Assembly: GCA_964017235.1 (NCBI GenBank)
Contig: OZ024927.1
Coordinates: 22,773,160-22,837,159 of the forward strand
Direction: 5' to 3'
DNA length: 64,000 nt
From: Sabellastarte sp. h YS-2021
Lineage: Eukaryota > Annelida > Polychaeta > Sabellida > Sabellidae
Shown here: positions 1-11,500 of the stretch, piece after piece
Position numbering within the stretch: position 1 is the first letter of the stretch
How the letters are laid out: each line of letters begins with the position of its first letter
Position numbers and translations under genes: made by a program
The notes under the pieces: model-generated
Told to the model about the DNA's origin: nothing
What the model saw: only the letters and a program-made list of their open reading frames with translations
Database searches by the model: none

Positions 1-880
1 TTCGGTTATCAAAGTTTGGTACTTCAGAATGCATCTAAATGTTGTTCTTGGCATTGTAGCTGAGACAATGTATCTTTTATCTGAGACAATGTATCTTTCA
101 AATTATTATGGGTCATGGTTGCTTCTTTACAACCACCCAATGACAAAAGGTCCGATCATAACAGATTTATGTACTGTCAGTTGGTTTCCACTGTTATCTT
201 TTTATTTTCATGATGAGTTTCATAGCTCTCTTTGTTTTCATTTAGCATCCTTGTTAGTTTCTAATGCAATGAGATCTATCTGTGATGTAATAAGCAAAGG
301 AAATCTTTGCTATCCCTGGTGGTGTCTATATCATGCCCTTGTCATAATGGTGATATGCGGGAGGATTTTTCCCCAGTTTACAGTCTGGCCTGTGTCAGGT
401 CTGTGTTGGTCATGCTGATCATTTCTTTTTTCATGTAAATACATTATTGCAAACCTTGGCTTGATTTTTAGAGGGGCTCCTTGAGCTCATCCCGTGCCTG
501 CCAACTTGTTACAAGCATGGTTGTCCAGGAGTTCTAGCACCACTATGGGCCTGTGTCTGGCCTATTTGGTCTTTTCTTCTAGGCATACCTTGCCCTGCTT
601 GTATGTATGGTATGTACATCATGCTTGCATTTTATATAGGTTGATTTGACATGTCAGAGATATGATCGTCACTGTCTGGTGCTGACCATCAATGGACAGG
701 TGCTAGTTTTATCCTCATTTTGGGCATTCAGAATCTGTCTCAATGCTTGTCCAGCTGTAAATCTTTCTATTCTAGCTTTGTTGGTCATGCTTTTACCCAT
801 AATAGTTGATTGTAATGCTCAGAGTTGACAAATTACAATACTATCTTAAGTAATGTTGTCACAAATCTCATTGATCTTCC
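1..880. other. gene-free stretch
   Basis: No convincing gene. Open frames here (for example 29-418 on +) have no recognisable domain, no splice context and a composition like the surrounding non-coding DNA. A short direct repeat of about 22 bp (ctgagacaatgtatctttt) occurs at about 60-80 and 81-101. Confidence 0.6.
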
Positions 881-881
881 T

Positions 882-1065
882 GGGGTCATAAGTGACCCCG
901 CAGAAGTTTTGCTTACCCTTGCCACACAGATTGGCCGATCCTTGCAAAACTCTATGAACAAATTTAAGAGAGATAGATTGACAAATTCACGGTAGAAGAC
1001 ATTATGGATATTAAAACGTAAAAAATGGTGCACAAATATATATGCCCGGGGTTATAAATGACCCC
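882..1065. repeat. pair of near-identical GGGGTCA palindromes
   Basis: Two 18-bp hairpin sequences, 882-899 (GGGGTCA-TAAG-TGACCCC, perfect 7-bp arms) and 1048-1065 (GGGGTTATAAATGACCCC, one arm mismatch), lie 166 bp apart. They could be the two ends of a small fold-back element next to the tyrosine recombinase relic. No coding capacity lies between them. Confidence 0.5.
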
Positions 1066-1149
1066 AATTGGTCGCTTGAGGGTTAATATGAAAATGTAGT
1101 TGTATTATATATGGTTTCACCATGAAAAATGTAAAATATGCCAAATAAG

Positions 1150-2136
1150 GCGCCAAATGCCAAACTAAATGCGAAAAGATGGTGTTGGAAAGTACGGGAA
1201 ACCTGAGAAGAAGAAGGGACAGATTTGATGTATCTCCAGACTGCCTATGATGACCAGGTGCCATGCTTCATAATTTCTTGCAATGACACCCCGTCCTGAA
1301 AAGCTCAAGTTGTGGCAGATCTTCTGAAGCTGTGAAAGGTTAAATGAGGGGATATATTAAGCATAGTAGATATAGACTTCAGATGCTTTCTGGCAGCAGA
1401 ATCAGCCAATGGAACTAGCAAGCCTTGCCTACAAACTAAAACTAATGGCATATTTTTTGAAGCGGGGATGGTTTGAAACATAGCTTTTAAAGTGGACACA
1501 GGACATAAATCTGAAGAACCCAAGACTGGCAGGGAAATAGTGGTGGTCTTTTTACGATCCTGCACTGTCTTGGACCACTTGACAAGGACCGTACATACCT
1601 GAGGGCCAAAAATTACATCACCTCTAGACAAATGCCTAGTTACATCAAATTTAACAGCCGAATGTGGCAAAACATTGGAAAGTCTCATAAAAGAGAAAAA
1701 AACAAAAGAGATACAAAGCTTTAAACACTACTGGAAACTGTTTGTTATCACACAATAATACAATCTGATGCAGCCTGTCAATGGAGACAATTTTTGACGT
1801 GTTTGGTTGGAAAACTGCATTAATTTTCAGAGATTTAATATATAAAGGCAATCTATGATCTTTGAAAGAGTCTGTATTTAGCCCATGAACTATAAACATG
1901 GCTCTAATTGTAGATAAATGGTTAGAAATGTTAGCTTGCGAGAGACCACTCTGATAACAGAACTCCATAAAAGAAAGCAAAGCAATAGTGTTCACCTGTA
2001 AAAGGGGAATTTTCTCGAGTTCTAGGAAAGCTATGAACTGTGCAAACATTCTATTGTATTGAAGCCATGTGGCTGGTCTAAACCCTGTCTTGAGCCTCTC
2101 CAGGGCCGAGGCTGCAAACTGTGAAGAATGTGGCAA
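1150..2136 (-). pseudogene. tyrosine recombinase relic of a DIRS/Ngaro-type retroelement
   Basis: Decayed copy of the recombinase that integrates the circular DNA of DIRS-group retroelements. The N-terminal part (2136-1651) and C-terminal part (1688 downward) are in different frames. The C-terminal part aligns by eye with the intact recombinase at 60552-59584: shared TRHL, LIKW/LVKW, SLLCP/SDLCP, then FHSFRRSAT carrying the H-x-x-R catalytic pair. Reading on past an in-frame TGA at about 1303 gives the HGTWSS block and WRYI with the expected Tyr, interrupted by a further TAG. At least one frameshift and two stops make it non-functional. It lies downstream of the RT relic, in the standard gag-RT-YR order. 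Confidence 0.85.
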
Positions 2137-2160
2137 TACATCTACAATACAAAGAACATG

Positions 2161-4741
2161 CTATAGATATTCATTCAAGTTTATGTGGTCCAGATGTACT
2201 GGCATCCATTGACAATTGGGAATAAGAGAAGACAATGTGTTAACTTGAGAATCTGTTCCCTTCCATCTAGATAATAAATCTGCTACTTCATTCTGTACCC
2301 CAGGTATGTGAGTAACAGTTAACTGTATATTGAATATTGCAGTTAGCAACCAAATATTTCATGCAGAATGGGATCTCGAGCTCTATCAGATGTAAGAACC
2401 TCAACCACAGCCATGTTATCACACTTAATGTCAATGGCCTTATTCTTCCAAATGTTACCCCAAATTTTTATCGCTATAACTATATTTAAAATTTCCAAAT
2501 GCACTATTGTGTAATTTTTAAGGTCAAGAGGAATGGTAAGTGCATAAACTTTATTTGTAAAGGCTGCTCCAAAGCCAGTTAAACATGCATCAAGATACAC
2601 AGTATGATCTGGTTCTTTATAGTCAAAGAATGTAACGCCATTAAACTGAAGCAAGAAGATGTTGAACCAGTTAAGATCCCTATGGAAGGCATGATTTAGA
2701 AAAATAGTGGACTTGGATGTATGTTCTCTCAATAACTGGAGCATTCTGTTGAGAAAGAACCTGGCGGGTTTAATGCATTTAGTGATGTAAAGCAGGGAGC
2801 CTAATAAGGATTGTAACTGATTTTTTGTAACCTTAACTTTGGAAGCAAATTTTTTACAAATGTTTAAAATTTCCAGTAATTTATCATCAAGTATCTTTAA
2901 TGTACGACTACTGTTATCAATCTCAATCCCCAAACATACAATAGTAGTTGTTGGAGATACCAACTTTGACTGGCTAATTTCTAGGCTAATTCTTGTAAGA
3001 GAGCAATAAGAGTGCTGTATGAGCTGTATATATCATGTGGAAGGCCTGTATAGATGAGATCATCAATATTATTGTAGAGATAAGGAAAATGGAACTTATT
3101 TTCCATGATAAACCATATTGCGTCTGTACATCTCTGAAAGAATATGGAACCATGACGAAATCCGAACGGCAGCATACAATCGATAAACAGCTGTTCATGC
3201 TGAAGTCCTAAGAGATCAAGGTCCCCAGGATCAATCCTAATATGTCTGAAAGCCTGACTAATATCAATTTTATACAAAAGAGCCTCAGTACCTAACAATT
3301 TGAGACGGTTAACAACGGCATCTACAGAAGGATAGTTCAATTCGAAGTATGTGTTCAAGTAGATGTCCTTCTGGACTCCATCATTGACTGATTTACCTTG
3401 AGAAAAACTTAAGTCAAGTATAACCCTTCTATTGTTAGAATAAGGTTTATGTCTAGTTAGAAAGGGGGAAACATGACATTGGAAAGGAAACTCATCAAAG
3501 GGGCCTAAAATAACTCCATATTTCTTCTCAGTTTCAATATATTTCTGTACATGGTCTGGAAACTTTAAAGCAGAAGAATGATTGAGATAAGCACTTTGCA
3601 ATAATCCCGACCTATCAAAATCCAGGGGAAAGCCATATTGCAAGAGAGCTACAATCTGGTTATCCCAGTATTGGGCCAGATAAAATTTCCAAGCGTTGAT
3701 ATTTAACTGACTAGCCAGAGGGATCCTAGCCCCCATAAAATTGGGCTTACCCGAATTTCTAACAATAGTATGTGCTTCAACGATAGAAGGAATATTTGTC
3801 AATGTAATCTCATCACCTGTGTACACCATGAGATCACTCAAAGGTAAGAAACGAAAATCCTTACCATTTTGTTGGACACAGTTAACATAATCCTGACATA
3901 AAAATTTATTACAGTAAATGTACTCAGGTATGTTACATTTACGCCTAACAGGGGAACAAGAGACATCATAAAGGTAAACATAATTGTCATTATATTTTTC
4001 TTCCACGCATGCTAAATCATGACATGTGGAGATATCTGATATATTTGGGGCTTGTACCAAGACATTATGTGTCAAAGCCCTTTGTGATCGATTCTCAGTA
4101 CAAGACTGATCGGAATTAGCACTTTGATACCGCACCTCACCCAATTTGGCCCTAGGTCTGTTTTTATTGCCCCTAGAATGAGTAATATGGTGCGTGGAGT
4201 GATCTTTAGTATCTAAATGTGATAACTCCTATGTAGCTTGGCCCAATTTTTTCCCAGTTTTGTTTTTATTGCCCCTGGAAGTTGTAGAATGAGCAACATC
4301 AGGAGTATGGTTATCACATGGACTTTTTCCCTATTTGTTCCCATTTTTGTTTTTATTGCCTTCCAAAGTTTTGTCTAAATGAATACCATGTTGATCAGGC
4401 AAGTGCTGTAGTTCGTTATGTACAACAGTTTGTAATACTTCATATCTATTTTGCAATGGCAAAGAAAAATCTTGCAAATAGGCCTTCCCCTGTGAAACAG
4501 CATTGCGTTCGCAAGTAGGGACCTTGCAGTATATCATGACTTTGTTAGAATTGCGTTCAGCAGGAACGCATTTGGTGGGAACGCAATCCACGTTGCTATG
4601 TAGAGTATGCGAGACTATAGACGAATGGACCTTATTTGGTATACGTTTATAGAATTTCTTTTGACTTACAGCTGAATCGTTTTTGCAATAACTTTTGTTA
4701 ACCATAAACCATTTGAGCCAGGTGTCACATGTCGCCAACAA
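2161..4741 (-). pseudogene. RT-RNase H relic of the same DIRS/Ngaro-type element
   Basis: Remains of the pol frame. The upstream region 4741-4331 continues, with stops near 4329 and 4225, into 4144-2981. That part holds the RT core: RRVILDLSF, KIDISQAFRH (first catalytic Asp), the intact LPFGFRHGS motif and NIDDLIYTG in place of the usual YIDDY box. After a frame break at about 2970 comes the thumb/RNase H part (2963-2343: YLDACLTGFG, IVHLEILN, IKCDNMAVV), and then, in another frame, HIPGVQNEVADLLSRW (2349-2161). The spacer around 4150-4370 codes three degenerate copies of an Asn/Lys-rich repeat (RGNKNK-type, period about 90-100 bp). It is homologous over its length to the long ORF at 63263-60645. 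Confidence 0.88.
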
Positions 4742-4800
4742 CTGATTGTTGATTGATCGACATTTTTATTCTTATTTACAAAAATTTTATCCTTGTGGGT

Positions 4801-4839
4801 GAACACCCGATTGTGATCACCCAAGCTTAATCATTTTTT
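4801..4839 (-). promoter_or_regulatory. relic of a gag-RT frameshift signal
   Basis: On the minus strand a heptamer AAAAAAT (4839-4833) is in phase with the main gag frame, which ends a codon later at TAA. About 10 nt further on a stem starts: GGGTGATCAC, loop AATCGG, GTGTTCACCC, with one mismatch in ten pairs. The layout matches the intact signal at 63191-63146. In this copy the -1 frame meets TGA at once, so the signal is dead as it stands. Confidence 0.5.
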
Positions 4840-5825
4840 GCCTGACCTTTGTGTTTATTTTTACATTCAATTTCAGCATGTGGAAAGGTTTTTCATGGGA
4901 CTTTTTCTGCAAACATGTGCCCTGATTAAAGTATGTACAAGGCATGGATTTTATGGTCTTAGCAAACTGGGTTTTGGGGGGAAGTAGCCGCTGAATCAGC
5001 AACATGTTTTTGTGCATTAGCTCTCCTAATCCGATCAATAGCCAGAACATCGGAATATGATTTGATTTCACCCTGTTCCATGCGACATAGTAGCACTGCG
5101 TGGCTGGCTTTGGCCGAAATCCACGAAAAATCATTAGCATCATCCATGAGGGAGATCATGTAATCAAGCATGTATTGTCTAATTTCCGGATCTTACTCCT
5201 CCCTCATGGTACGGCCAAAACCAGCCACCCACTGGGTAACCGAAAGCTGATCGTATGAAACTCTTTCTTTATTAAGACCGGATAAAACATATTCATGGGG
5301 CCATTTGACCCTATTTTTGACTAAAACCTCGACCTGGCCACCTCTTTGGGATTTCAGTTTTTGAGTGTTACCTGTCTTGGCCAATTCAGAGAGCTCCTGC
5401 AACCGTTGCTTCACCTTAAACTGAATTATGGCATCTTCTCTAAGAGAATCAAACGTAGGAAATTTGGTAACATGTTTTTCATTTTTTGAATCCGATTTGG
5501 AATCCGACTTTGTTGAAACCAGTTTCTTTGATTTTGAAACACCTTTAACCCCTTTTATTTTGCTCTTATCCGATGTCTTTTTACAATCCACATTTTCAAT
5601 GTTATCAAGTCTTTTCCTAATTTTTTGCAATTATTCTAAAATTTGTGAATTAATCACCGATTGAGCCTTGAACTGTGAACTGATATCCATACCATCCAAA
5701 GATACAATGTGAGAACTAGTCTTGCTAGTTTTGCCTGAAGTCGATTGGTTTTCGTAATATGAATCCTGAATCAAATCATCATAATCCACCTCACTGTCCA
5801 AGCTTTCATGCACAGAATCTGACAT
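4826..5825 (-). pseudogene. gag relic of the same DIRS/Ngaro-type element
   Basis: Structural-protein gene with the same blocks as the intact gag at 63982-63161: KSQRGGQVEV, KWPHEYVLSG, SYDQLSVTQWVAGF, DDANDFSWISAKASHAVLLC and IDRIRRANAQKHV, then a Cys-rich zinc-binding segment (PCTYFNQGTC...H). Most of it stays in one frame but is broken by in-frame stops near 5631, 5192 and 4959, with a frame change around 4960-4870. The 3' end carries A AAA AAT at 4839-4833, in phase with the main gag frame, followed by a hairpin (see regulatory entry). Confidence 0.85.
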
Positions 5826-5829
5826 ATTT

Positions 5830-7075
5830 GCAAACTTAGTACTTAGTACTGTTAAGCAAAGATGAGTTTTGATTTAATAAATCAGTTAAAAATTGCTCAT
5901 CATCCGTCACTTGAATCTGCACAGGAAATTGAATTGTATCTTTTTTATTCGACCTCAAATTGTACATAACGAATCATGCAAATAAAATCCTAATATGAAT
6001 CAATATGTATAAAATAATAGTGATTAAAACACATAAAATCTTTGTGTTAAACAGTAGCATCCGTCATTGGACAACGATCACAGTTTATCACGACAAGGAC
6101 TAAATGAAGTTATAAATACATATAATATAAAATACTAAAATAAAATAAAACATAAAAAGAAAACCATACAGTCGATGAATCACCATGTGTAGTATTGCAC
6201 AGCATATAACTCTGGTATAGAAAATTGTAGTGTGTCCTTGTTGCTTTCCAATGACAGAATGGAGGATTGAGAGCTGCAAAACAGAGAGGTCTCACGCTGG
6301 TCAGTCTTGACCAATAGCAATTAGGTATGCAAATTAGCAGCCACACTAAAGGCAAGGACAGGTGGAGCCGAAATGAGCCCAATGCCACCCAAATAGCATT
6401 TAACACATATCTGTCTGGGCACTGCTCAGGTTTAAAAGTTAAAGTATATAAAATGCTTAGCAAATTAGTTTTAGTTGTCTAGTCAGTACTTATTTTTAGC
6501 AATATTTACGTACTAACAAAGTAATAATTTTAAGGAAAAAAAAAACATTTTTCGGCAATTGCCTGTTTACTGAGTTCACACACAATCACAACTTGTCACC
6601 TTTCTTTATCTTTTGGTCGCCTTTTGGACTGCGACTCTCCCGTTAAGGAAATAGGTTGCCCCAATCTAATCCAACCTATATACTCTCTCCTACACGTGTG
6701 TGCCCTTGTTTACAAGTTATTGCACCATTAGGTGCAAGAAAGATATGAAAGTCCACATTTGGATAGCGCTGATATAAATTCACAGTATTCTTCGTTGCAT
6801 GATACTATCGATTTTATCTTTGGATCAGTACTGGTGCAGGTCGGTTTTTATGTTTTAAAGTTGTCAAATTCAACGTCATTTAACAGTCATAGTACTGTTT
6901 TGATTCTACAAACATGGAGATATTTACATAGCAAAAGCATAAATCTTTTTATTGTAAATATTGTTGATACAAAAGGGCTTCTTATTTCAACATTTATCTC
7001 ACAAATCGTGGTTGATCCAGCGAAATTTTACACTTAGTAATCCTGTTGTACTACATGTAAAACAATAATTATACC
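5830..7075. other. gene-free stretch upstream of the decayed gag
   Basis: Expected to hold the 5' terminal repeat of the decayed DIRS-type element, but I could not recognise a copy of its terminal sequences here. AT-rich, with no ORF of merit. Confidence 0.5.
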
Positions 7076-7079
7076 AGAA

Positions 7080-7371
7080 AATATAGATCAATAAATGAAG
7101 GGTAGCATGCAGCCCGAGTTAAATTTTTATATGAGAATAGTATCTCACAAGAGAAAGTACTTAAAACTTTTTGTGTACAGTGTGTGACCATACAACATCA
7201 CAATTAGCCTTGCTAAAACCTCAGAAAATATAGATCAATGAATGAAGGGTAGCATGCAGCCCGAGTTAAATTTTCATCTGAGAACAGTATCTCACAAGAG
7301 AATGTACTTAAAACTTTTTGTGTACAGTGTGTGACCATACAACATCACAATTAGCCTTGCTAAAACCTCAA
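7080..7371. repeat. 147-bp tandem duplication
   Basis: The block starting atatagatcaataaatgaag (7081) is repeated with period 147 bp (second copy from 7228). Only a few substitutions separate the copies. It contains the stretch tcacaagaga-agtacttaaa in both copies. No coding sense. Confidence 0.85.
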
Positions 7372-7424
7372 GTTTGTCTGCAGTTAGGGAAAAATTTCAG
7401 TTCAGATTTAATTAGTTTTAGTTT

Positions 7425-7765
7425 ATATATGGTGTGCTCTTACAGATGTTCCAGGTTGTGGATCCAGGATTGATTTTGTGATTTTTCGGAAATATCTGCG
7501 TGCAAAACTCAAAGATATAGATCAGATTGTGGCTTGTTAGCCTGTCCCTCCACAAAGCTGGTCCAATCATGGATCCATATTTTTGTTTTTGATTTTCAAC
7601 AATATCTGCATGCATAACTCAAAACTATTCATTGGATCAAGACATGTTTACAGTCATCCTCAAGGATGATCCGGATCTGACTCGCAAATCCAGAGTAATT
7701 TTTGAATTTTTTCAGAAAAATTTGTATGCACAACTCATAATTATTCATCCGATTTTTTTAAATTA
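7425..7765. repeat. degenerate tandem repeat, about 112-116 bp period
   Basis: Three diverged units, each with a core like aatatctgcatgcataactc, at about 7489, 7601 and 7717. Each is followed in turn by a variant of attcattggatc. Strongly diverged, so only the core words are clear. Confidence 0.5.
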
Positions 7766-8440
7766 TTATTTTTATTCTTGCAGCACTACCCAGGGACGAG
7801 GATTTGTGTGCCCTACTGGTTTCACTTTTATTAATAGTCACTTTCCTAAGCAATGTAAATCAGTATTTAGCTAAAGAATGCGGGCAGCTACGGTGGCATA
7901 ATGGGTCCATTTATGTATGGATTTTAATGTAAACAAAACAACCAGAGGCTCTGCAAAATACCTTTCCAGTGGATTCCCATTGTATAAATCATTGACACAG
8001 TGAAAATTTTAACTGAACTTTTGATTTTGGCAACTGAAATTTTCTGGTAAAATTGTATTAATCTGGATGAATCTCTTGAAGGGGAACATTTTCATTCCAC
8101 TATTCTAGGCCAGATAATTAATGTACTAGGCTAACTGCTGTAATACTTTGAGCTACCCCATTTTACATCCTGAATGATACAGATTGAGCCAGGATAGATA
8201 AGATATATTTTTGGGACATGGAAGTATGGTCTGAGGTAGGCCTTTTCATATCTCCGGTATAGTTAGGATCACCCATTTTATGCCAGGATTAACTTAGCCT
8301 GCCCTACTTTAACCCTTAAATTAACTTTGGCTGGGGTTTGCTCTTTCCTGTTACACTTTGACACATAATCTGTTCAATTCCAATTTAATATATTCAGAGG
8401 TATAATCAGCAAGAGTCAACAAATCACAAACTGCCTTTCT
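7766..8440. other. gene-free stretch before the first lengsin-like gene
   Basis: No gene or repeat recognised. A 5'-UTR intron for the following gene is possible, because an AG acceptor-like site (tatgttttag, ending 8492) lies just before its ATG. Confidence 0.4.
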
Positions 8441-8501
8441 ATTTACATTGAAAATCCTATGTGTTTATGTCTGCTTATGTGTGTATGTTTTAGCTGTCAA
8501 T

Positions 8502-11500
8502 ATGTCTAAAGTGAAGGTAGATCATAAAGAATTGATGAAACAAGCAAAACACTTCCAATACATCCGGTTTGTGATTGCTGACGTCAATGGAATTTCTAAA
8601 GGCAAATCTGCAGCCAAGTCTGCCTTTGGTCAACTTAAAAGTGGCATGGGCCTTTACAATGGTAAACATTTTTTTCATAAAATATGTTTTGTTAAGGGCT
8701 GTCGGGGTATTGTTTTCACCCACGGTGTCCGGATGGGCAGGCGGGCAGGTGGCCTTAAAAAGTTTGTCTGGCCTGTATCTCAGAAACCGTAAGGTGTAGG
8801 AAGTTGATACTTCATAGGGACATTGGTTAGGGGGTGTAGGTGTGCAACATCATGGTGTGACCTTAATTTGACCTTTGACCTTGCCGTAGTGACCTTGAGT
8901 TTGAAAATTTTCTAAGGGCCATATCTCAGAAACCGTAAGGTGTAGGAAGCTGATACTTGGTAGGGGAATTGGTTGGGGGTGTAGGTGTGCAATGTCATGG
9001 CGTGACCTTGATTTGACCTTTGACCTTGCCATAGGGGCCTTGACCTTTAAAATCTTGCCTGGGCTATATCTCAGAAACCGTAAGTGTAGGAAGTTAATAC
9101 TTGGTAGGGACATTGGTTAGGGGGTGTAGGTGTGCAATGTCATGGCGTGACCTTGATTTAACCTTTGACCTTGCCATAGTGGCCTTGACCTATAAAATCT
9201 TGTCCGGACTATATATAGGCAACCATAAGGTGTAGGAAATTGATATTTGGTAGGGACATTGGTCGGGGGTTATAGGTGTGCAAACGGCATGGTGTGAACT
9301 GGATTTGACCTTTGATCTGGCATATTTGATACTATTTTATCTCTCTTATATCTCTCATATCTTTTCACTTGAATCTTGGTTGTTGCACCTTTGGGTGTCT
9401 TTTGATATATATTAAGCACTGTTAAAGTTATATAAGAATTCATTTTGTTTTACTTTTCAACTTCCCATTATAACAGATGGTATTGCATCAAGTGAGTCAC
9501 AGGTTTTGCCCCAACTCCATATATAAGCATGTGTTGCCACATCTGTATGTATGGTTAATATTCAAAACATTCAAATCATAATTCGACCATACATAATTGT
9601 GATATTTTCATTGACAGCTATTCTCCAGTTAAGAAATTTTACAGCTTTATAACTGTTTCTTTACTGAATTGTCTTGTTTTAATACTTATTCTTCACATGC
9701 AGTGCTCTGATAGTACCCCAATCTGTGTACTCTTTCACTACTCCTATATCTCCTGGTGTTGAAAACTATTTCCCTAGGCTGTGGGGTACAGGCATCTCTG
9801 ATGCTATTTTGTCTTATTACATTACAAATTAGCACAAACATGTAGTTAACTGGTAAAGTTTCCAATGATTTTTACAAGATATTGTATAGGTCACTTTAAC
9901 AACAGGTACGTCAGGAGAAATAAAAATGAGGTGCATACTCGTTGGTCTTGATTCTGTACTCAAAGCCACCAGCAAGCAACTATCAACTTGTCCACTTCAG
10001 ATCTGGATTGATTAAGACCCATCTTGTAACTAGAGTGTCAAGTGTCGTGTGAAAATAACGGTTCACAACAAAATTAAGAGTTGTACACTCTTCAGTAAAA
10101 TTAGATATTTTGACATCAGATTCCCAGATCCACAATCTAGTCTGCAACTTCATGTGTGCTTAATGTTATGTCACAAGGGTACTATGTATAAGTGAAATTT
10201 TATTGATACAATTTTTTGGATGGAATGTAACTGGTGTACTGATGATCAAATGATCTGGTGAGCACAACAAAAATCAGTTGTGATTACTTATTTTGGCCCT
10301 GCTGCTGGTTTCAACAGCATCTAGTTAGCACCAGATGATGTGGTTATCATCAGATCAACAAGTGATCACAGTTAAATAGGTCATGAACAGAAGTATGATC
10401 TGATGATCACAAGAAAACATGGGGCGATGACAGGGTCATCTGCTAATCACACACTGCCCTGAAATATAAACATTTATGTATTAATGTCTTGATAAGGGCT
10501 ATATACATATTGACTCTATTCACAATTCAGTTTATGAACTGGTACATTCGGTGCCCACTTTGCAATATTTTAAAATCTACTTTTAATATTATTCTTACAC
10601 AAAGTTTTACCAGTATATTATATATTCTATAATATTCATATCAAGTTAGTTAACTATAAATCTTCTTACATTTAATGTTTTGGATGATTATATTTTTATT
10701 ATTAACATTTATAACCTGTTAATTACAGACTGGTAGAACATACTATAATTTATGTTATTTGGCTACTTTTTGTATTCATCTGAATGTTAAAGACACCACA
10801 TACATATGAGTGACTATTCTTTAAAGCTTATTCCCAGATTAACTTTAAAACTAATTTTCAGTATTATGAACTAGCTTATTAATAATTTTATAAAACAACT
10901 ATGTAACTGAATAGCACAATGCTGCATATAGATAGATCAACATATGTATCTAACACTTTTTGTCAAAGGATTTAATGAAGAATTATTGGATTAAAAGCTG
11001 TTGTTTTATACATTAAACCACACATCCACACAGAGAAAGTTTTAATAAGTATATATTTAACATCTTGTGATACAACTTACTAACTACTTATTAAGCATTT
11101 AATAATATAAAAAACCGTGCCTTTGATATTTTGTAAAAAGAACCCTTGTCATCAATACTGATCACGACTCCTAGATGATTAACACTACTCAATGATTTGA
11201 TAAAATGATCATTGAAAGACATATCCTCAATATCACTCAATTTTCTGTGCTTCAAAAATGTTTTAGGTACAATAATGATGGGCCCTGCAAGTGAGATACC
11301 AATATTTTTGGAGAAAATAGATGAAACAGTGATAAAAAATGGATTGCTTCTTCCCGCAACTGATACTATATTCCCTGTACCCTGGGCTACTAATGGCAAG
11401 TACAAAGTTGGAGAAGTTATTTGTGAATTAACCAATGCTGAGACAGGTGAGCTGTTAGAAATGAATTCCCGTACTGTAGCAAGAAAACAACTTGAACGGC

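Noticed and set aside
29-418. 129-codon ORF
   Set aside because: No domain, Cys/Phe-rich composition of random AT-rich translation, no promoter or splice context.
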